This document shows positions 1-8,001 of a stretch of DNA of 64,000 bases, one piece after another; the stretch's first letter is position 1; each line of letters starts with the position of its first letter. This DNA is from Paractinoplanes polyasparticus. GTDB lineage: Bacteria > Actinomycetota > Actinomycetes > Mycobacteriales > Micromonosporaceae. The notes beneath the pieces are model-generated. The model was not told the origin of the DNA and made no database searches. It saw only the letters and a program-made list of their open reading frames with translations. The stretch lies in NCBI RefSeq assembly GCF_019710575.1, contig NZ_JAHWFK010000005.1, positions 1 through 64,000 of the forward strand, in the 5' to 3' direction. The translations under genes were made by a program, and so were the position numbers.

Positions 1-85
1 GGCGTCACGACCGGTCCGGCGTCACGACCGGTCCGGCGTCACGACCGGTCCGGCGTCACGACCGGTCCGGCGTCACGACCGGTCC
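1..85. repeat. 17-bp tandem repeat, five exact copies, at window edge
   Basis: Five identical head-to-tail copies of GGCGTCACGACCGGTCC are followed by nine bases of a sixth. Each unit contains the palindrome ACCGGT. The array begins at base 1, so its full length is unknown. The stop codon of the leftward TetR gene (73-75) lies inside the fifth copy, so the array overlaps the 3' end of that gene and continues past it. Confidence 0.95.
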
Positions 86-693
86 GGCGTCACGCCGTAG
101 ACGAGGCGCAGGATCGCGTCGGTCAAGGTGTCGAGCAGTTCGTCGTCGGGGTAGGCGGCCGGGTGGGCGTAGGCCTCGGCGAAGGTGACGCTCCGCAGGT
201 TGACAGCCATGGTCGCCAGCAGCGCGGGGCGGCCCATGACGGTGAGACCGGCGCGGGCGTCGCGTTCGATGCGGCGGCTGAACGCCGTGCAGCCCTCGGC
301 CACCAGGCGGTCGCGGATCTGCATGACGTCGGGGCCGGGGTCGGGGTTGATGAAAGCCTCACGCAGCCAGCGGCCGTCGATCTTCCAGCGGACCAGCGCC
401 CGGCTCAGGCCCAGCCGCAGGGCCTTGCGGTCGAGGCCGTCGGAGGCCAGCCACTCCGCCATCTCGAGATCGTTCTCGCCGATCACCTGGTCGACCAGCG
501 CGGCCAGCAGAGCCTGCTTGGACTCGAAGTAGAAGTAGAAGCCCGAACGAGCGATGCCCGCCGCTCCGGCCAGCTCGTCGATGGTCACCTGGCTGATCGG
601 CTTCTCCCGGAACACGAGGCGGGCGGCGGCGAGCAGGGCGCGCTCACGCTGATCGCCCTTGGTGGGTCCGCGGCGGCTTCCGATGGCAGGCAC
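73..693 (-). CDS. TetR/AcrR family transcriptional regulator (EthR-like)
   Basis: A 206-residue protein with a TetR-type helix-turn-helix at about residues 18-65 (TIDELAGAAGIARSGFYFYF) and an all-helical C-terminal ligand domain. The FYFYFESKQALL stretch at the end of the DNA-binding domain resembles the EthR branch of the family. It is divergent from an MFS exporter gene with about 100 bp between the starts, the usual layout for a local repressor of an efflux pump. An imperfect inverted repeat at 746-764 is a candidate operator. The last codons and the stop lie inside a 17-bp tandem array, so the C-terminus (TPDRS) is partly repeat-encoded. The ligand is unknown. Confidence 0.9.
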   Translation of the reverse strand: MPAIGSRRGPTKGDQRERALLAAARLVFREKPISQVTIDELAGAAGIARSGFYFYFESKQALLAALVDQVIGENDLEMAEWLASDGLDRKALRLGLSRALVRWKIDGRWLREAFINPDPGPDVMQIRDRLVAEGCTAFSRRIERDARAGLTVMGRPALLATMAVNLRSVTFAEAYAHPAAYPDDELLDTLTDAILRLVYGVTPDRS

Positions 694-745
694 GGGCCGA
701 TCCTACAACCCCGTCGTCGAAGGAAATCGACGTCACATCCCGCTT

Positions 746-764
746 TTTCGACACTGTGTTGAGA
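746..764. promoter_or_regulatory. Candidate TetR operator between divergent genes
   Basis: The sequence TTTCGACAC-T-GTGTTGAGA is an imperfect palindrome with seven of nine arm positions matching. It sits between the TetR start at 693 and the MFS start at 795, where an autoregulatory operator is expected. Its regulatory role is inferred from position and symmetry only. Confidence 0.45.
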
Positions 765-794
765 ATCGTCGCCGACGCGTCTAGCGTTCGCGTC

Positions 795-2270
795 ATGCCG
801 TCCATCTCACCGTCCCGGCTCGTGCTGCCGGTCGCGTGCTACGCCGTCCTGCTGGTCTCGGCTCTCCAGACCCTCGTCGTGCCGGTCATCGCCAACATCC
901 GGGCCGACCTCGGCGTCTCAGCCACCGCGGCCAGCTGGGTGGTGACCGCCAACCTGCTCGCCGCGGCCGTGCTCACACCCGTGCTCGGCCGGCTCGGAGA
1001 CCTGCACGGCCGGCGCCCCGTCATGATCGGCATCCTGGTCGTGGTGCTGGCCGGCTCGCTGCTCGCGGCCACCACCACCAGCCTGCCGCTGCTCCTGCTG
1101 GGCCGGGTCGCCCAGGCCGCCAGCTTCGGCCTGTTCCCGCTCTCCATCGGCGTGCTGCGCGAGGAACTGCCGCCGGCCCGCCTGACCGGCGCGATGGCTC
1201 TGGTCAGCGGCATGCTGGCCGTCGGCGCGGGCGCCGGCCTCACCGTCACCGGCCTGCTCATGCGAAACGGCGGCGACTACCACCAGCTGTTCTGGCTGGC
1301 CACGGCCCTCAGCGTCATCGGCCTGGCCGGCGTGGCCGCCCTCCCCCGCCGCGCCGCCGCCGCCACCGGCCGCCTCGACCTGATCGGCGCCGGGCTGCTG
1401 GGCCTCGGCCTCGTACTGCTCCTGCTCGCACTCCAAGAGGGCAACGGCTGGGGCTGGGGCTCACCGCAGGTGATCGGCCTGCTGGTGGCCGCCGTCGTCG
1501 TGCTGACCGCCTTCGTGCTGATCGAACGCCGCATCAGCCAGCCGCTGGTCAGCACCCGCATGCTGACCCACCGCCCGATCGTGGTGGCCAATCTGGCCGG
1601 GATGTTCCTCGGCTTCTCGATGTTCGCGGTCTTCCTGGCAGTATCGAGCCTGGTCCAGACCCCGCCGACGGCAGCCGGATACGGCTTCGGCTCGACGGTC
1701 CTGGCCGCCAGCCTGGTCTACCTGCTGCCCGGCAACGCCAGCGGCATCGTCACAGCCCCGCTGGGCGGCCGGCTGGTGTCCCGCTTCGGCGCAAAAGCCA
1801 CCCTGGTCGCGGCAGCCGCAGTGGCCGGAGCAGGCTTCGCGATGCTGGCCGCGCTGCACGACGCCACCTGGGAGGTGATCGTCGGCGCGCTGCTGGTCAA
1901 CACGGGCGTGACCTTCGGCTACGCAGCACTGCCGGCCCTGCTGATCGAGAACGTGCCGCCCGCCGAGACCGGCATCGCCAACAGCGTGAACTCGATCGCC
2001 CGCACGGTCGGCATGTCCCTGGGCACCGCCTTCGTGGTCACGATGGTGACCCGCAACCTGGTGCCCGGCACTCCCCTTCCCCACGAGAGCCAGCTGGTCG
2101 GCGTCTTCGTCACAGGCGCGGTACTCGCCGCGGCCGCAGCAACCCTGATCGCCCTGGGCCTGCCGCACCGCCGCCCAGCGCCAATCTCCACGCTGGAGGC
2201 CGAAGAGGAGGCCGTACTCGGTGCCGCGGGCGTCGACATCCCGGCCGGCCTCGGCTCCACAACACGCTAG
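795..2270 (+). CDS. MFS drug-efflux transporter, DHA2-like
   Basis: A 491-residue polytopic membrane protein with many hydrophobic helices, consistent with the 14-helix DHA2 drug:proton antiporters. The loop motif GRLGDLHGRRPVMI after the second helix is the conserved MFS motif A. It probably exports a toxic compound using the proton gradient. I chose ATG 795, which begins the first membrane segment cleanly. A GTG at 756 would add 13 residues and would sit inside the candidate operator. It is divergent from, and probably repressed by, the TetR gene at 73-693. A hairpin just after the stop is a likely terminator. Confidence 0.88.
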   Translation: MPSISPSRLVLPVACYAVLLVSALQTLVVPVIANIRADLGVSATAASWVVTANLLAAAVLTPVLGRLGDLHGRRPVMIGILVVVLAGSLLAATTTSLPLLLLGRVAQAASFGLFPLSIGVLREELPPARLTGAMALVSGMLAVGAGAGLTVTGLLMRNGGDYHQLFWLATALSVIGLAGVAALPRRAAAATGRLDLIGAGLLGLGLVLLLLALQEGNGWGWGSPQVIGLLVAAVVVLTAFVLIERRISQPLVSTRMLTHRPIVVANLAGMFLGFSMFAVFLAVSSLVQTPPTAAGYGFGSTVLAASLVYLLPGNASGIVTAPLGGRLVSRFGAKATLVAAAAVAGAGFAMLAALHDATWEVIVGALLVNTGVTFGYAALPALLIENVPPAETGIANSVNSIARTVGMSLGTAFVVTMVTRNLVPGTPLPHESQLVGVFVTGAVLAAAAATLIALGLPHRRPAPISTLEAEEEAVLGAAGVDIPAGLGSTTR

Positions 2271-2276
2271 CCACCT

Positions 2277-2307
2277 GGAACGGGCGCCATGCTCCGGCGG
2301 CCGTTCC
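2277..2307 (+). terminator. Hairpin terminator after MFS gene
   Basis: Seven bases past the stop, GGAACGG pairs with CCGTTCC. A single G/G mismatch separates this from an inner CGCC/GGCG stem closing a 7-nt loop. There is no U-tract, which is common for actinomycete terminators. Confidence 0.55.
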
Positions 2308-2670
2308 CGCGCCTCGCCGTTCCCACCCGCTCAGCAGATGGAAGGCCGGGCCGGGCCGCCCCACGCAATCCACGAGACGATGTAGCTGGTCGTGCCGCGC
2401 CGGCTGCACCAGCCTCACGAGAGGCGCTTGCCACTCAAACCGGCCACCACGACCAGTTCTGCGGGACCAGACCTTCGAGACGCGGAGGCACAAGCCGACC
2501 ACCACGATCAGCCACGCCAGATTGCGAGATGCGTGCCTGCGGGCCGACAGCGGGGCCTTGAGGTGTGGGGCCGTCAACCGTTCACTCTGTCGCGGTGCGA
2601 GACAGGCGGATCGGCCGACGCGCCGCGACCGATCGCGTGACTCTCCATCGGGCCTGGTTTGTCTCGGGCG
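2308..2670. other. Intergenic stretch, no gene supported
   Basis: About 360 bp between the MFS terminator and the 3' end of the esterase gene. Open frames here are short, arginine-rich and lack a ribosome-binding site. I see no RNA gene or clear regulatory element. Confidence 0.5.
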
Positions 2671-3468
2671 TCACGACCAGAGGAACTCGGCCATTGCTGT
2701 GGTGGTGTGGAGGTCGTGGTTGGTGCGGCCGACCAGCCTGGGCGCCGGGTGGGGGCCCGGGACCGTATGGCCCGCGCCGCGGGCGGTGAAGAGGCGGACG
2801 GGTGCGTGTCCGGCCTGGTGGTGGTCTGTGCGGCTGAGTGAGGCGGAGATCTCCACCGTCGTCGGCGGGGCCGTGATGCCGTTGCGGGCGGCGAAATAGG
2901 CGGCGGTCTCGGGCGCGGAAAGCATCTCGCCGCCGACCTTGAAGGCGAGGCGGGCCCAGGCCGCCATTTCGCCGCCCTCGTAGGGCACGATCCGGTCGGC
3001 CGTGCCATGCACGATCAAGACCGGTTTCGGTACGACGGGGAGGCCGGGAACGAGAAAGTTCGAGGGCGCGGGCTGCTGGGCCGCGATGATGGTCGCGCCG
3101 GCGATCAGGTCGGGGCGCTCGTGCAGCAGCCGCACCACCATCCCGCCGCCGTTGGAGTAGCCGGCCGCGTAGACCTCGCGCCCGTCGGCGTGGTGTTTGA
3201 CCACGGCCTCGGCGAATGCCACGTCGTCGACGCCGGCCAGGCGGGCCGGAAAGCGACTGGCGACGCGCGCGTCATTCCAGTTGCCGCGGAAGCCGTCGAG
3301 GTAGGCCACAGCCGTTCCCGGGATGGCGTCGAACACCCCACCGGTGAAGGAGCGGAACTTGGCGGCGTTCTGCGTCGAGCCGTGGAAGACCAGCAACAGG
3401 CGGTCGTGTCCGCCGTCCGGCTCGATCAGGGTGTAACTGCGGGTGCGCCCCGCCGCGTCGATCTGCAT
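2671..3468 (-). CDS. PHB-depolymerase/LpqC-type alpha/beta hydrolase (esterase)
   Basis: A 265-residue alpha/beta hydrolase. The nucleophile elbow is GYSNGG (GxSxG), and the likely acid and base lie in HGTADRIVPYEG and GAGHTVPG near the C-terminus. The N-terminal LLLVFHGSTQN supplies the oxyanion-hole HG, as in the polyhydroxybutyrate depolymerase/feruloyl esterase group (COG3509). No signal peptide is visible, so it is predicted to be cytoplasmic, unlike secreted family members. A GAGGGG sequence precedes the ATG. It is divergent from a TetR gene with two matched operators between them, so it is probably that regulator's main target. The substrate is unknown. Confidence 0.85.
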   Translation of the reverse strand: MQIDAAGRTRSYTLIEPDGGHDRLLLVFHGSTQNAAKFRSFTGGVFDAIPGTAVAYLDGFRGNWNDARVASRFPARLAGVDDVAFAEAVVKHHADGREVYAAGYSNGGGMVVRLLHERPDLIAGATIIAAQQPAPSNFLVPGLPVVPKPVLIVHGTADRIVPYEGGEMAAWARLAFKVGGEMLSAPETAAYFAARNGITAPPTTVEISASLSRTDHHQAGHAPVRLFTARGAGHTVPGPHPAPRLVGRTNHDLHTTTAMAEFLWS

Positions 3469-3488
3469 GGCAAGCCCCTCGCCGTTCG

Positions 3489-3536
3489 CGGATGACCTAT
3501 CCGTTTCAGCGTAACAGCATCCGGATGGACTATCCG
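3489..3536. promoter_or_regulatory. Twin TetR operators CGGAT-N5-ATCCG
   Basis: Two copies of one palindromic box, CGGATGACCTATCCG (3489-3503) and CGGATGGACTATCCG (3522-3536), lie exactly 33 bp apart, about three helical turns, between the divergent esterase and TetR genes. They match at 13 of 15 positions. The palindromic arms and the spacing fit two repressor dimers on one face of the DNA. Binding by the adjacent TetR protein is inference. Confidence 0.7.
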
Positions 3537-3551
3537 GTTATCCTGGTCACC

Positions 3552-4193
3552 GTGACCCGCAGAGACGCCGCCCGCAATTGGCAGAACATCGTCGACACCG
3601 GCCGCGCGTTCCTCGACGAGGACCGTCCGCTGCGACTCAACGAGGTCGCCCGCGAGGCGTCGATCGGCGTGGCTACGGTCTACCGCCACTTCCCCACAGC
3701 CGAGGCGCTGCTCGAAACGCTCGCCCGCCCCAGCCTGGAGAAGCTGGTCGCCGACGCCGAGGCCTCCTTGCGCGGCGACGACGACGAATGGGCCGCGTTC
3801 GCCGGCTTCCTGACCGCCGGCATCAACGCGCAATTGGCAGACCCCGCTGTCCAACCGGTTGTCGCCGCCGCCACACACGAGCTGCCCGAAACCGCCGAAC
3901 TGGTGGCCCGCCTCAACGCGCTGACCGGCGAACTGCTGGCCTGGGTGCACGCCGCGGGCCGGATCCGCCCGGAGGTGCAGCGGGCCGACGTGATCCGGCT
4001 GATGTGCGGCGTGGTGTTCGCAGCCACGGTGCACGCCGCGCCGTCCGAGCGCCCGGCCTTGACCCGCCGCTATCTCAACGTCGTACTCGAAGGCCTGTCA
4101 CTACGCGATGCAAGTGGCCAGGGGCGCGGCGGCGACGGCCAGGGCGCTGAAGACGAAGGACAGGCCGCGGCGGACCGGCATGCGCAGCCGTGA
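3552..4193 (+). CDS. TetR family transcriptional regulator
   Basis: A 213-residue TetR-type protein. The DNA-binding domain includes LNEVAREASIGVATVYRHFP. I chose GTG 3552 (start VTRRDAARNWQ) because the upstream ATGs at 3492 and 3525 both lie inside the twin operators. The domain proper ends near VVLEGLSLR. The last ~28 residues are Gly/Gln/Asp-rich and low in complexity, and this stretch lies antisense to a strand that itself looks coding (4101-4241). The natural stop may therefore have been lost, or two convergent genes may have fused at their ends. It probably represses the divergent esterase gene. Confidence 0.85.
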   Translation: MTRRDAARNWQNIVDTGRAFLDEDRPLRLNEVAREASIGVATVYRHFPTAEALLETLARPSLEKLVADAEASLRGDDDEWAAFAGFLTAGINAQLADPAVQPVVAAATHELPETAELVARLNALTGELLAWVHAAGRIRPEVQRADVIRLMCGVVFAATVHAAPSERPALTRRYLNVVLEGLSLRDASGQGRGGDGQGAEDEGQAAADRHAQP

Positions 4194-4241
4194 GCGGCTT
4201 TGCTCGATGGTGACGTCGGTGGCGCTGAAGGTGTGGACCCA
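4101..4241 (-). pseudogene. Possible 3' remnant of a leftward gene
   Basis: Read leftward, this stretch has high third-position GC and a plausible protein end: FSATDVTIEQSRSRL followed by a hydrophobic segment, RRGLSFVFSALAVAAAPLA, and a TAG stop. Upstream of about 4241 the frame loses protein-like character and has no supported start. It overlaps the unusual C-terminal tail of the TetR gene. I do not recognise the family, and it may be chance. Confidence 0.22.
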
Positions 4242-4570
4242 TGGCGCAGAGCAGTAGCGGCGGCACTGACAGCCGTTGGCGATACGTGCCGGCCCGCCCC
4301 GGCCTAGGGTGCTCGACCTCAACCACCCCGCCGGCCGCAGATTGGCGCGCCGGGAACTATTTGACCGCCACCTCCAGCCACTCCAGCGGTCCCCGCAGCC
4401 GCTGACCGCCGCCTTCAGAACGTTCGCGACCGCCACGGAGCCTCGCGGCCGCCGCGTCCAGCCGCTGACGCCTCGCCGCGGAACCTCATGACCGGCGCTT
4501 GTAACAACCCGCCGACCCGCCATGGACGCTCAGCCGCCGCCTGAAGCCACTCGTCGTCCGGCGCATCGAG
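4242..4570. other. Intergenic stretch, no intact gene
   Basis: Proline/arginine-rich frames without ribosome-binding sites. No RNA gene or terminator stands out. It may be decayed coding sequence belonging to the remnant at 4101-4241. Confidence 0.4.
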
Positions 4571-4574
4571 TTGC

Positions 4575-4609
4575 CTAAAGGCTTTAGTCAAGTGCACAAT
4601 GGCTTTAGG
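4575..4609. promoter_or_regulatory. CTTTAG operator cluster upstream of TetR-SGNH operon
   Basis: A perfect palindrome CTAAAG-G-CTTTAG (4575-4587) is followed at 4601-4609 by a further half-site, GGCTTTAGG. The last half-site abuts a strong ribosome-binding sequence (GGAAGGAG) for the TetR gene at 4621. This is a probable autoregulatory operator. Confidence 0.6.
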
Positions 4610-4620
4610 AAGGAGCGCAC

Positions 4621-5199
4621 ATGGCACGAGCGGGACTGACGGCGGAGCGGGTTACCCGGGCCGGCGCCGAACTGGCTGATGAGTTGGGCTTCGAGCAGGT
4701 GACGCCCTCGGTCGTCGCACGGCACTTCGGGGTGCAGGTGGCGAGCCTGTATTCGCACGTTCGCAATGCGGAAGACCTGCGTGTCCGCATCGCTCTGCTG
4801 GCGCTGGAAGAGATGGCCGACCGGGGGGCTGAGGCGTTGGCCGGGCGCGCCGGGAAGGACGCGCTGGTTGCGCTCGCCACCACCTACCGCGACTACGCGC
4901 GCGAGCATCCCGGCCGGTACGCCGCGGCTCAGCTGCGGCTCGACCACGAGACCGCCCTGGCCAGCGCCGGGCCCCGGCACTCGGCCATGACGCGGGCGAT
5001 CCTGCGTGGCTATGAGCTGGCCGAGCCCGACCAGACTCACGCCGTCCGGCTCATCGGCAGCGTCTTCCACGGCTACATCACCCAGGAGTTGGGTGGCAGC
5101 TTCGACCACAGCAAACCCGGCCCCCAGCAGTCGTGGGAGCGCATCCTCGACGCGCTCGACGCCCTGCTGCACCACTGGCCCCACGAAGGACGACAATGA
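4621..5199 (+). CDS. TetR family regulator with WHG-type C-terminal domain
   Basis: A 192-residue regulator. The helix-turn-helix is carried by TPSVVARHFGVQVASLYSHV, and the C-terminal half resembles the WHG-type TetR ligand domain. A GGAAGGAG ribosome-binding site lies six bases before ATG 4621. The stop overlaps the start of the next gene (ATGA), so the SGNH hydrolase is almost certainly co-translated and co-regulated. CTTTAG boxes just upstream are the likely operator. Such regulator-hydrolase pairs often respond to the hydrolase's substrate or product, but the ligand here is unknown. Confidence 0.88.
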   Translation: MARAGLTAERVTRAGAELADELGFEQVTPSVVARHFGVQVASLYSHVRNAEDLRVRIALLALEEMADRGAEALAGRAGKDALVALATTYRDYAREHPGRYAAAQLRLDHETALASAGPRHSAMTRAILRGYELAEPDQTHAVRLIGSVFHGYITQELGGSFDHSKPGPQQSWERILDALDALLHHWPHEGRQ

Positions 5200-6368
5200 T
5201 CACCACCCCTGTCACGGCCGACCTGATCCGCGGCGCCGTCGAGCTCGAGCAGACCACCCACGGCCTGTTGCCGCACCGGCTGCCCGCCTGGGCGCGGGCC
5301 CAGGGCAACGACCCGCAACTGGCTACGGCCGAGGCGCAACCTTCCGGCGTACGGCTGGTGTTCCGCACCAAAGCGGCAGTCATCGAACTCGTCACCGCAC
5401 CGACCAAGCTCGTCTACCGCGGCGCTCCGCCCCGGCCGGAAGGCGTCTACGACCTGTACGCCGACGGTGTTCCCGCCGGCATGCAGACCGTGACCGGCGG
5501 CACCACCATCACCATCGACCTCGCCACCGGGGCGGCGGAAGCCGAGCACGGTGAGCCCGGCCGCGCCCGGTTCGAGGGCCTGTCCCCCACGCTCAAGACG
5601 GTCGAGATCTGGTTGCCCCACAACGAGAAGACCGAGCTGATCGAGCTCCGTACGGACGAGCCGATCGAGCCCGCACCCGCCTCCGGCCGCCCGCGGTGGC
5701 TGCACCACGGCAGCTCCATCAGCCACGGCTCGAACGCCGACAGCCCGAGCACCACCTGGCCCGCCGTCGCGGCCGCCCGGGCCGGCTTCGATCTGACCAA
5801 CCTTGGCCTGAGCGGCAGCGCCCTGCTCGACCCGTTCACCGCCCGCACGATGCGCGACCTGCCGGCCGACCTGATCAGCGTCAAGATCGGGATCAACATC
5901 GTCAACGCCGATCTGATGCGCCTGCGTGCCTTCGGCCCCGCCGTGCACGGCTTCCTCGACACGCTGCGCGAGGGCCACCCGTCCACACCGTTGCTGGTCG
6001 TGTCGCCGATCCTGTGCCCGATCCACGAGGAGACACCCGGCCCCGGAGCCTTCGATCAGGCGGCGCTGGCCGAGGGCCGGCTCGGCTTCATCGCCACGGG
6101 CGACCCGGCCGAACGCGCCGCGGGCAAGCTGACCCTGACCGTCATCCGCGACGAACTGACCCGCATCGTCACCGAACGCGCCAAGACCGACCCGAACCTG
6201 TCCTATCTGGACGGACGCGAGCTGTACGGCCAGGCCGACTTCGCCGTACGCCCGCTGCCCGACCAGCTCCACCCGGACGCCGCCACCCACCGCGTGATGG
6301 GCGAACGCTTCGCGGACCGGGCCTTCCCCCAGTTCAGCCCCATCGCCCCCGCACAAGACGCTCGGTAA
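5196..6368 (+). CDS. SGNH/GDSL-family hydrolase with N-terminal beta domain
   Basis: A 390-residue protein whose ATG overlaps the TetR stop by four bases. Residues 1-160 look like a beta-rich domain of the kind preceding SGNH domains in carbohydrate esterases (AEAQPSGVRLVFRTKAAVIEL). From about 165 the SGNH hydrolase domain begins: block I is HGSSISHG with Ser174 as probable nucleophile, block III is the IGIN segment, and block V is DQLHPD with the catalytic Asp/His. No signal peptide is visible. It probably deacylates a sugar or another small ester inside the cell, and the substrate is not determinable from sequence. Confidence 0.85.
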   Translation: MITTPVTADLIRGAVELEQTTHGLLPHRLPAWARAQGNDPQLATAEAQPSGVRLVFRTKAAVIELVTAPTKLVYRGAPPRPEGVYDLYADGVPAGMQTVTGGTTITIDLATGAAEAEHGEPGRARFEGLSPTLKTVEIWLPHNEKTELIELRTDEPIEPAPASGRPRWLHHGSSISHGSNADSPSTTWPAVAAARAGFDLTNLGLSGSALLDPFTARTMRDLPADLISVKIGINIVNADLMRLRAFGPAVHGFLDTLREGHPSTPLLVVSPILCPIHEETPGPGAFDQAALAEGRLGFIATGDPAERAAGKLTLTVIRDELTRIVTERAKTDPNLSYLDGRELYGQADFAVRPLPDQLHPDAATHRVMGERFADRAFPQFSPIAPAQDAR

Positions 6369-6546
6369 CCAGGCGCACAGGCGGCGGCCAGGCCGACGAA
6401 CACGAGTAACACCTGACCGCCGCCGCGGGTGGCCCAAGGCTCCATCTCGCTCCAGAGAGCCGGTGGCCGTCGGCACCTGGCGAAAGCAGCCACAGCCGTC
6501 GGCACGCAAGGCACCCTGCCATCGCCGCCGGAACTAAGGTGGGAGC

Positions 6547-7158
6547 GTGTTCGAGCCCAGCTTTCTGGAGGATGACCAGCTGTTCGGTGCTCTGGACCGC
6601 GGTGCTCCGGATCTGCCGCTGGTGGTGCCATCGGGTGGGGTGGTGATTGCGGCGGCTGGTGTCTGGGGACGGTACGGCTCGGTCGTTGCCCTGCGCCGTG
6701 ACGGGCAGGACGGCGATGCGCTTCTGTCCGACGTCCATCTGGTCGAACGGTCCGTCGACGGCCAGTGGCTGGCGCCGGACAGTTGCTCGGGTTCCGGCCT
6801 GCCCGAGTGGGTGCTCCGTCGTCATGACGGACCTCTACCGGATTCACACAGCAGCGACCTGACGAATCTGGGCGCGCAGATGGCCCACGTGGGCGGCAGC
6901 TGGCTGGCTGAACTGACCGTCGTCGCCAGCCGGGCGATCAGCACGGTCGAGATCCGGTACGGGGGTGAGGAAATCACTGCGCCCGTACCGCCTGGCGGGC
7001 TGGTTACGCTACCCGGCCTCGTCCGGTCACCCGACGATGTTGCCGAGTTCAGAGGCTTCGACGATACCGGCGAACCGCGATCCGTGGCGTACTACAGCCC
7101 GTTGACCGAGTCCGACCGCAAGGTGGGTTGGCCCGCCGAGTCGTTGTGGGCTTCATAG
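6547..7158 (+). CDS. Hypothetical protein, 203 aa
   Basis: A GTG-initiated frame encoding 203 residues, with no signal peptide or membrane segment. It is acidic, Gly/Val-rich, and reads as beta-rich (VVIAAAGVWGRYGSVVAL, GGSWLAELTVVASRAISTVEI). I do not recognise a family. Third-position GC is somewhat lower than in the neighbours, but the sequence looks protein-like throughout and ends on a conserved-looking WPAESLW. It stands alone, convergent with the methyltransferase gene downstream. Confidence 0.6.
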   Translation: MFEPSFLEDDQLFGALDRGAPDLPLVVPSGGVVIAAAGVWGRYGSVVALRRDGQDGDALLSDVHLVERSVDGQWLAPDSCSGSGLPEWVLRRHDGPLPDSHSSDLTNLGAQMAHVGGSWLAELTVVASRAISTVEIRYGGEEITAPVPPGGLVTLPGLVRSPDDVAEFRGFDDTGEPRSVAYYSPLTESDRKVGWPAESLWAS

Positions 7159-7163
7159 AACAA

Positions 7164-7200
7164 CCGGTACGCATGCACCGGCGGCAGCGGGCGATCCGCT
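7164..7200. terminator. Tandem short hairpins between convergent genes
   Basis: CCGGT/ACCGG (7164-7181) and AGCGG-GCGAT-CCGCT (7186-7200) form two five-bp stems in the 57-bp gap between two convergent genes. They could terminate both, but the stems are weak. Confidence 0.3.
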
Positions 7201-7215
7201 CGTGCTGGCGTGTGA

Positions 7216-8001
7216 TCAGACGCTGCCGTCGGGTTTGCGGGCGGTCCAGAGGGTGGCCGAGCGGCGGAGGACGAACTCCGGCATCGCGGCCACACGCTCC
7301 AGCAGGCGAGCGTGCATTTCGGCGCGCTTGTCCGCGGGGAGTCCGTCGATGAAACGGCCGGAACCGTGGGATCGGCTCCAGCGCCAATAGGTTTCGCCAT
7401 CCGGAACGGGCAGCGCCACCTCGAGGGTCACCGCCGCGACATCGATCAGGCTGGACTGCTCGAAGAGTTCGCTCTCCTCGACGTCATTACCGTGCCGCCC
7501 GGATCCGTCGGCCTGAAATCGGCGGTACTCCGCATAGAGGTCGACGAGCGGGTCCGGCCACGGATCAGGCGCGCCGTCGGCCCGGCCGGGAACAGTGAAA
7601 GTCAGGTGCGCGCCGGGCTTCGCCACTCGGACGGCCTCGGCCAGGGCGGCGCCGGGGTCGTCGATGATGTGAATGGCGAATCCACAGACGATCAGGTCGA
7701 AGGTGCCACTCTCGAAATCGAGACGCGTGGCGTCCAGAACGCGGGCGTCGACGGCCGGGAAGTCGCGCTCGAGAAGCTCGATCATGCGGGGCGAACCGTC
7801 GACCGCAACGACCTCACAGCCACGGCCCAGAAGCTCGCGCGTGAACGCTCCCCGGCCGGCGGCCAGATCCAGAGCTCGGATTCCGGGCGCCGGATCGATA
7901 CGGCGCACAACATCCTCGGCGAAACGGCCGAAGAACGGCAGGATCTGATCGTACGAATCGGCGACGCCGTCGAAGTGCGCCACCACCGACTTTCCTGCCA
8001 C
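7216..8001 (-). CDS. Class I SAM-dependent methyltransferase
   Basis: A 261-residue class I methyltransferase. Motif I is IRALDLAAGRGAFTREL, the post-I acidic residue is in VVAVDGSP, and motif IV is FDLIVCGFAIH. This is the UbiE/BioC-like Methyltransf_11/25 group acting on small molecules. I chose GTG 8001 because GAGGAG precedes it by about seven bases and the protein then starts VAGKSVVAHFDGVADSYDQ, as expected for the family. A longer frame (ATG at 8166) would add 55 residues of unlikely composition. The substrate is unknown and no pathway neighbours are present. Confidence 0.85.
   Translation of the reverse strand: MAGKSVVAHFDGVADSYDQILPFFGRFAEDVVRRIDPAPGIRALDLAAGRGAFTRELLGRGCEVVAVDGSPRMIELLERDFPAVDARVLDATRLDFESGTFDLIVCGFAIHIIDDPGAALAEAVRVAKPGAHLTFTVPGRADGAPDPWPDPLVDLYAEYRRFQADGSGRHGNDVEESELFEQSSLIDVAAVTLEVALPVPDGETYWRWSRSHGSGRFIDGLPADKRAEMHARLLERVAAMPEFVLRRSATLWTARKPDGSV

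Noticed and set aside
1..85. CRISPR array
   Set aside because: Direct 17-bp tandem units with no spacers and no cas genes nearby.
2289..2561. Rightward 90-codon frame after the MFS gene
   Set aside because: Starts inside the terminator hairpin and is compositionally unlike a protein.
836..2899. Rightward 687-codon frame overlapping the MFS gene
   Set aside because: Arg/Pro-rich out-of-frame translation of the MFS gene continuing into intergenic DNA.
5073..6509. Long leftward open frame (478 codons) opposite the SGNH hydrolase
   Set aside because: Antisense shadow of a strongly supported gene; Gly/Arg/Val-rich without motifs or a ribosome-binding site.
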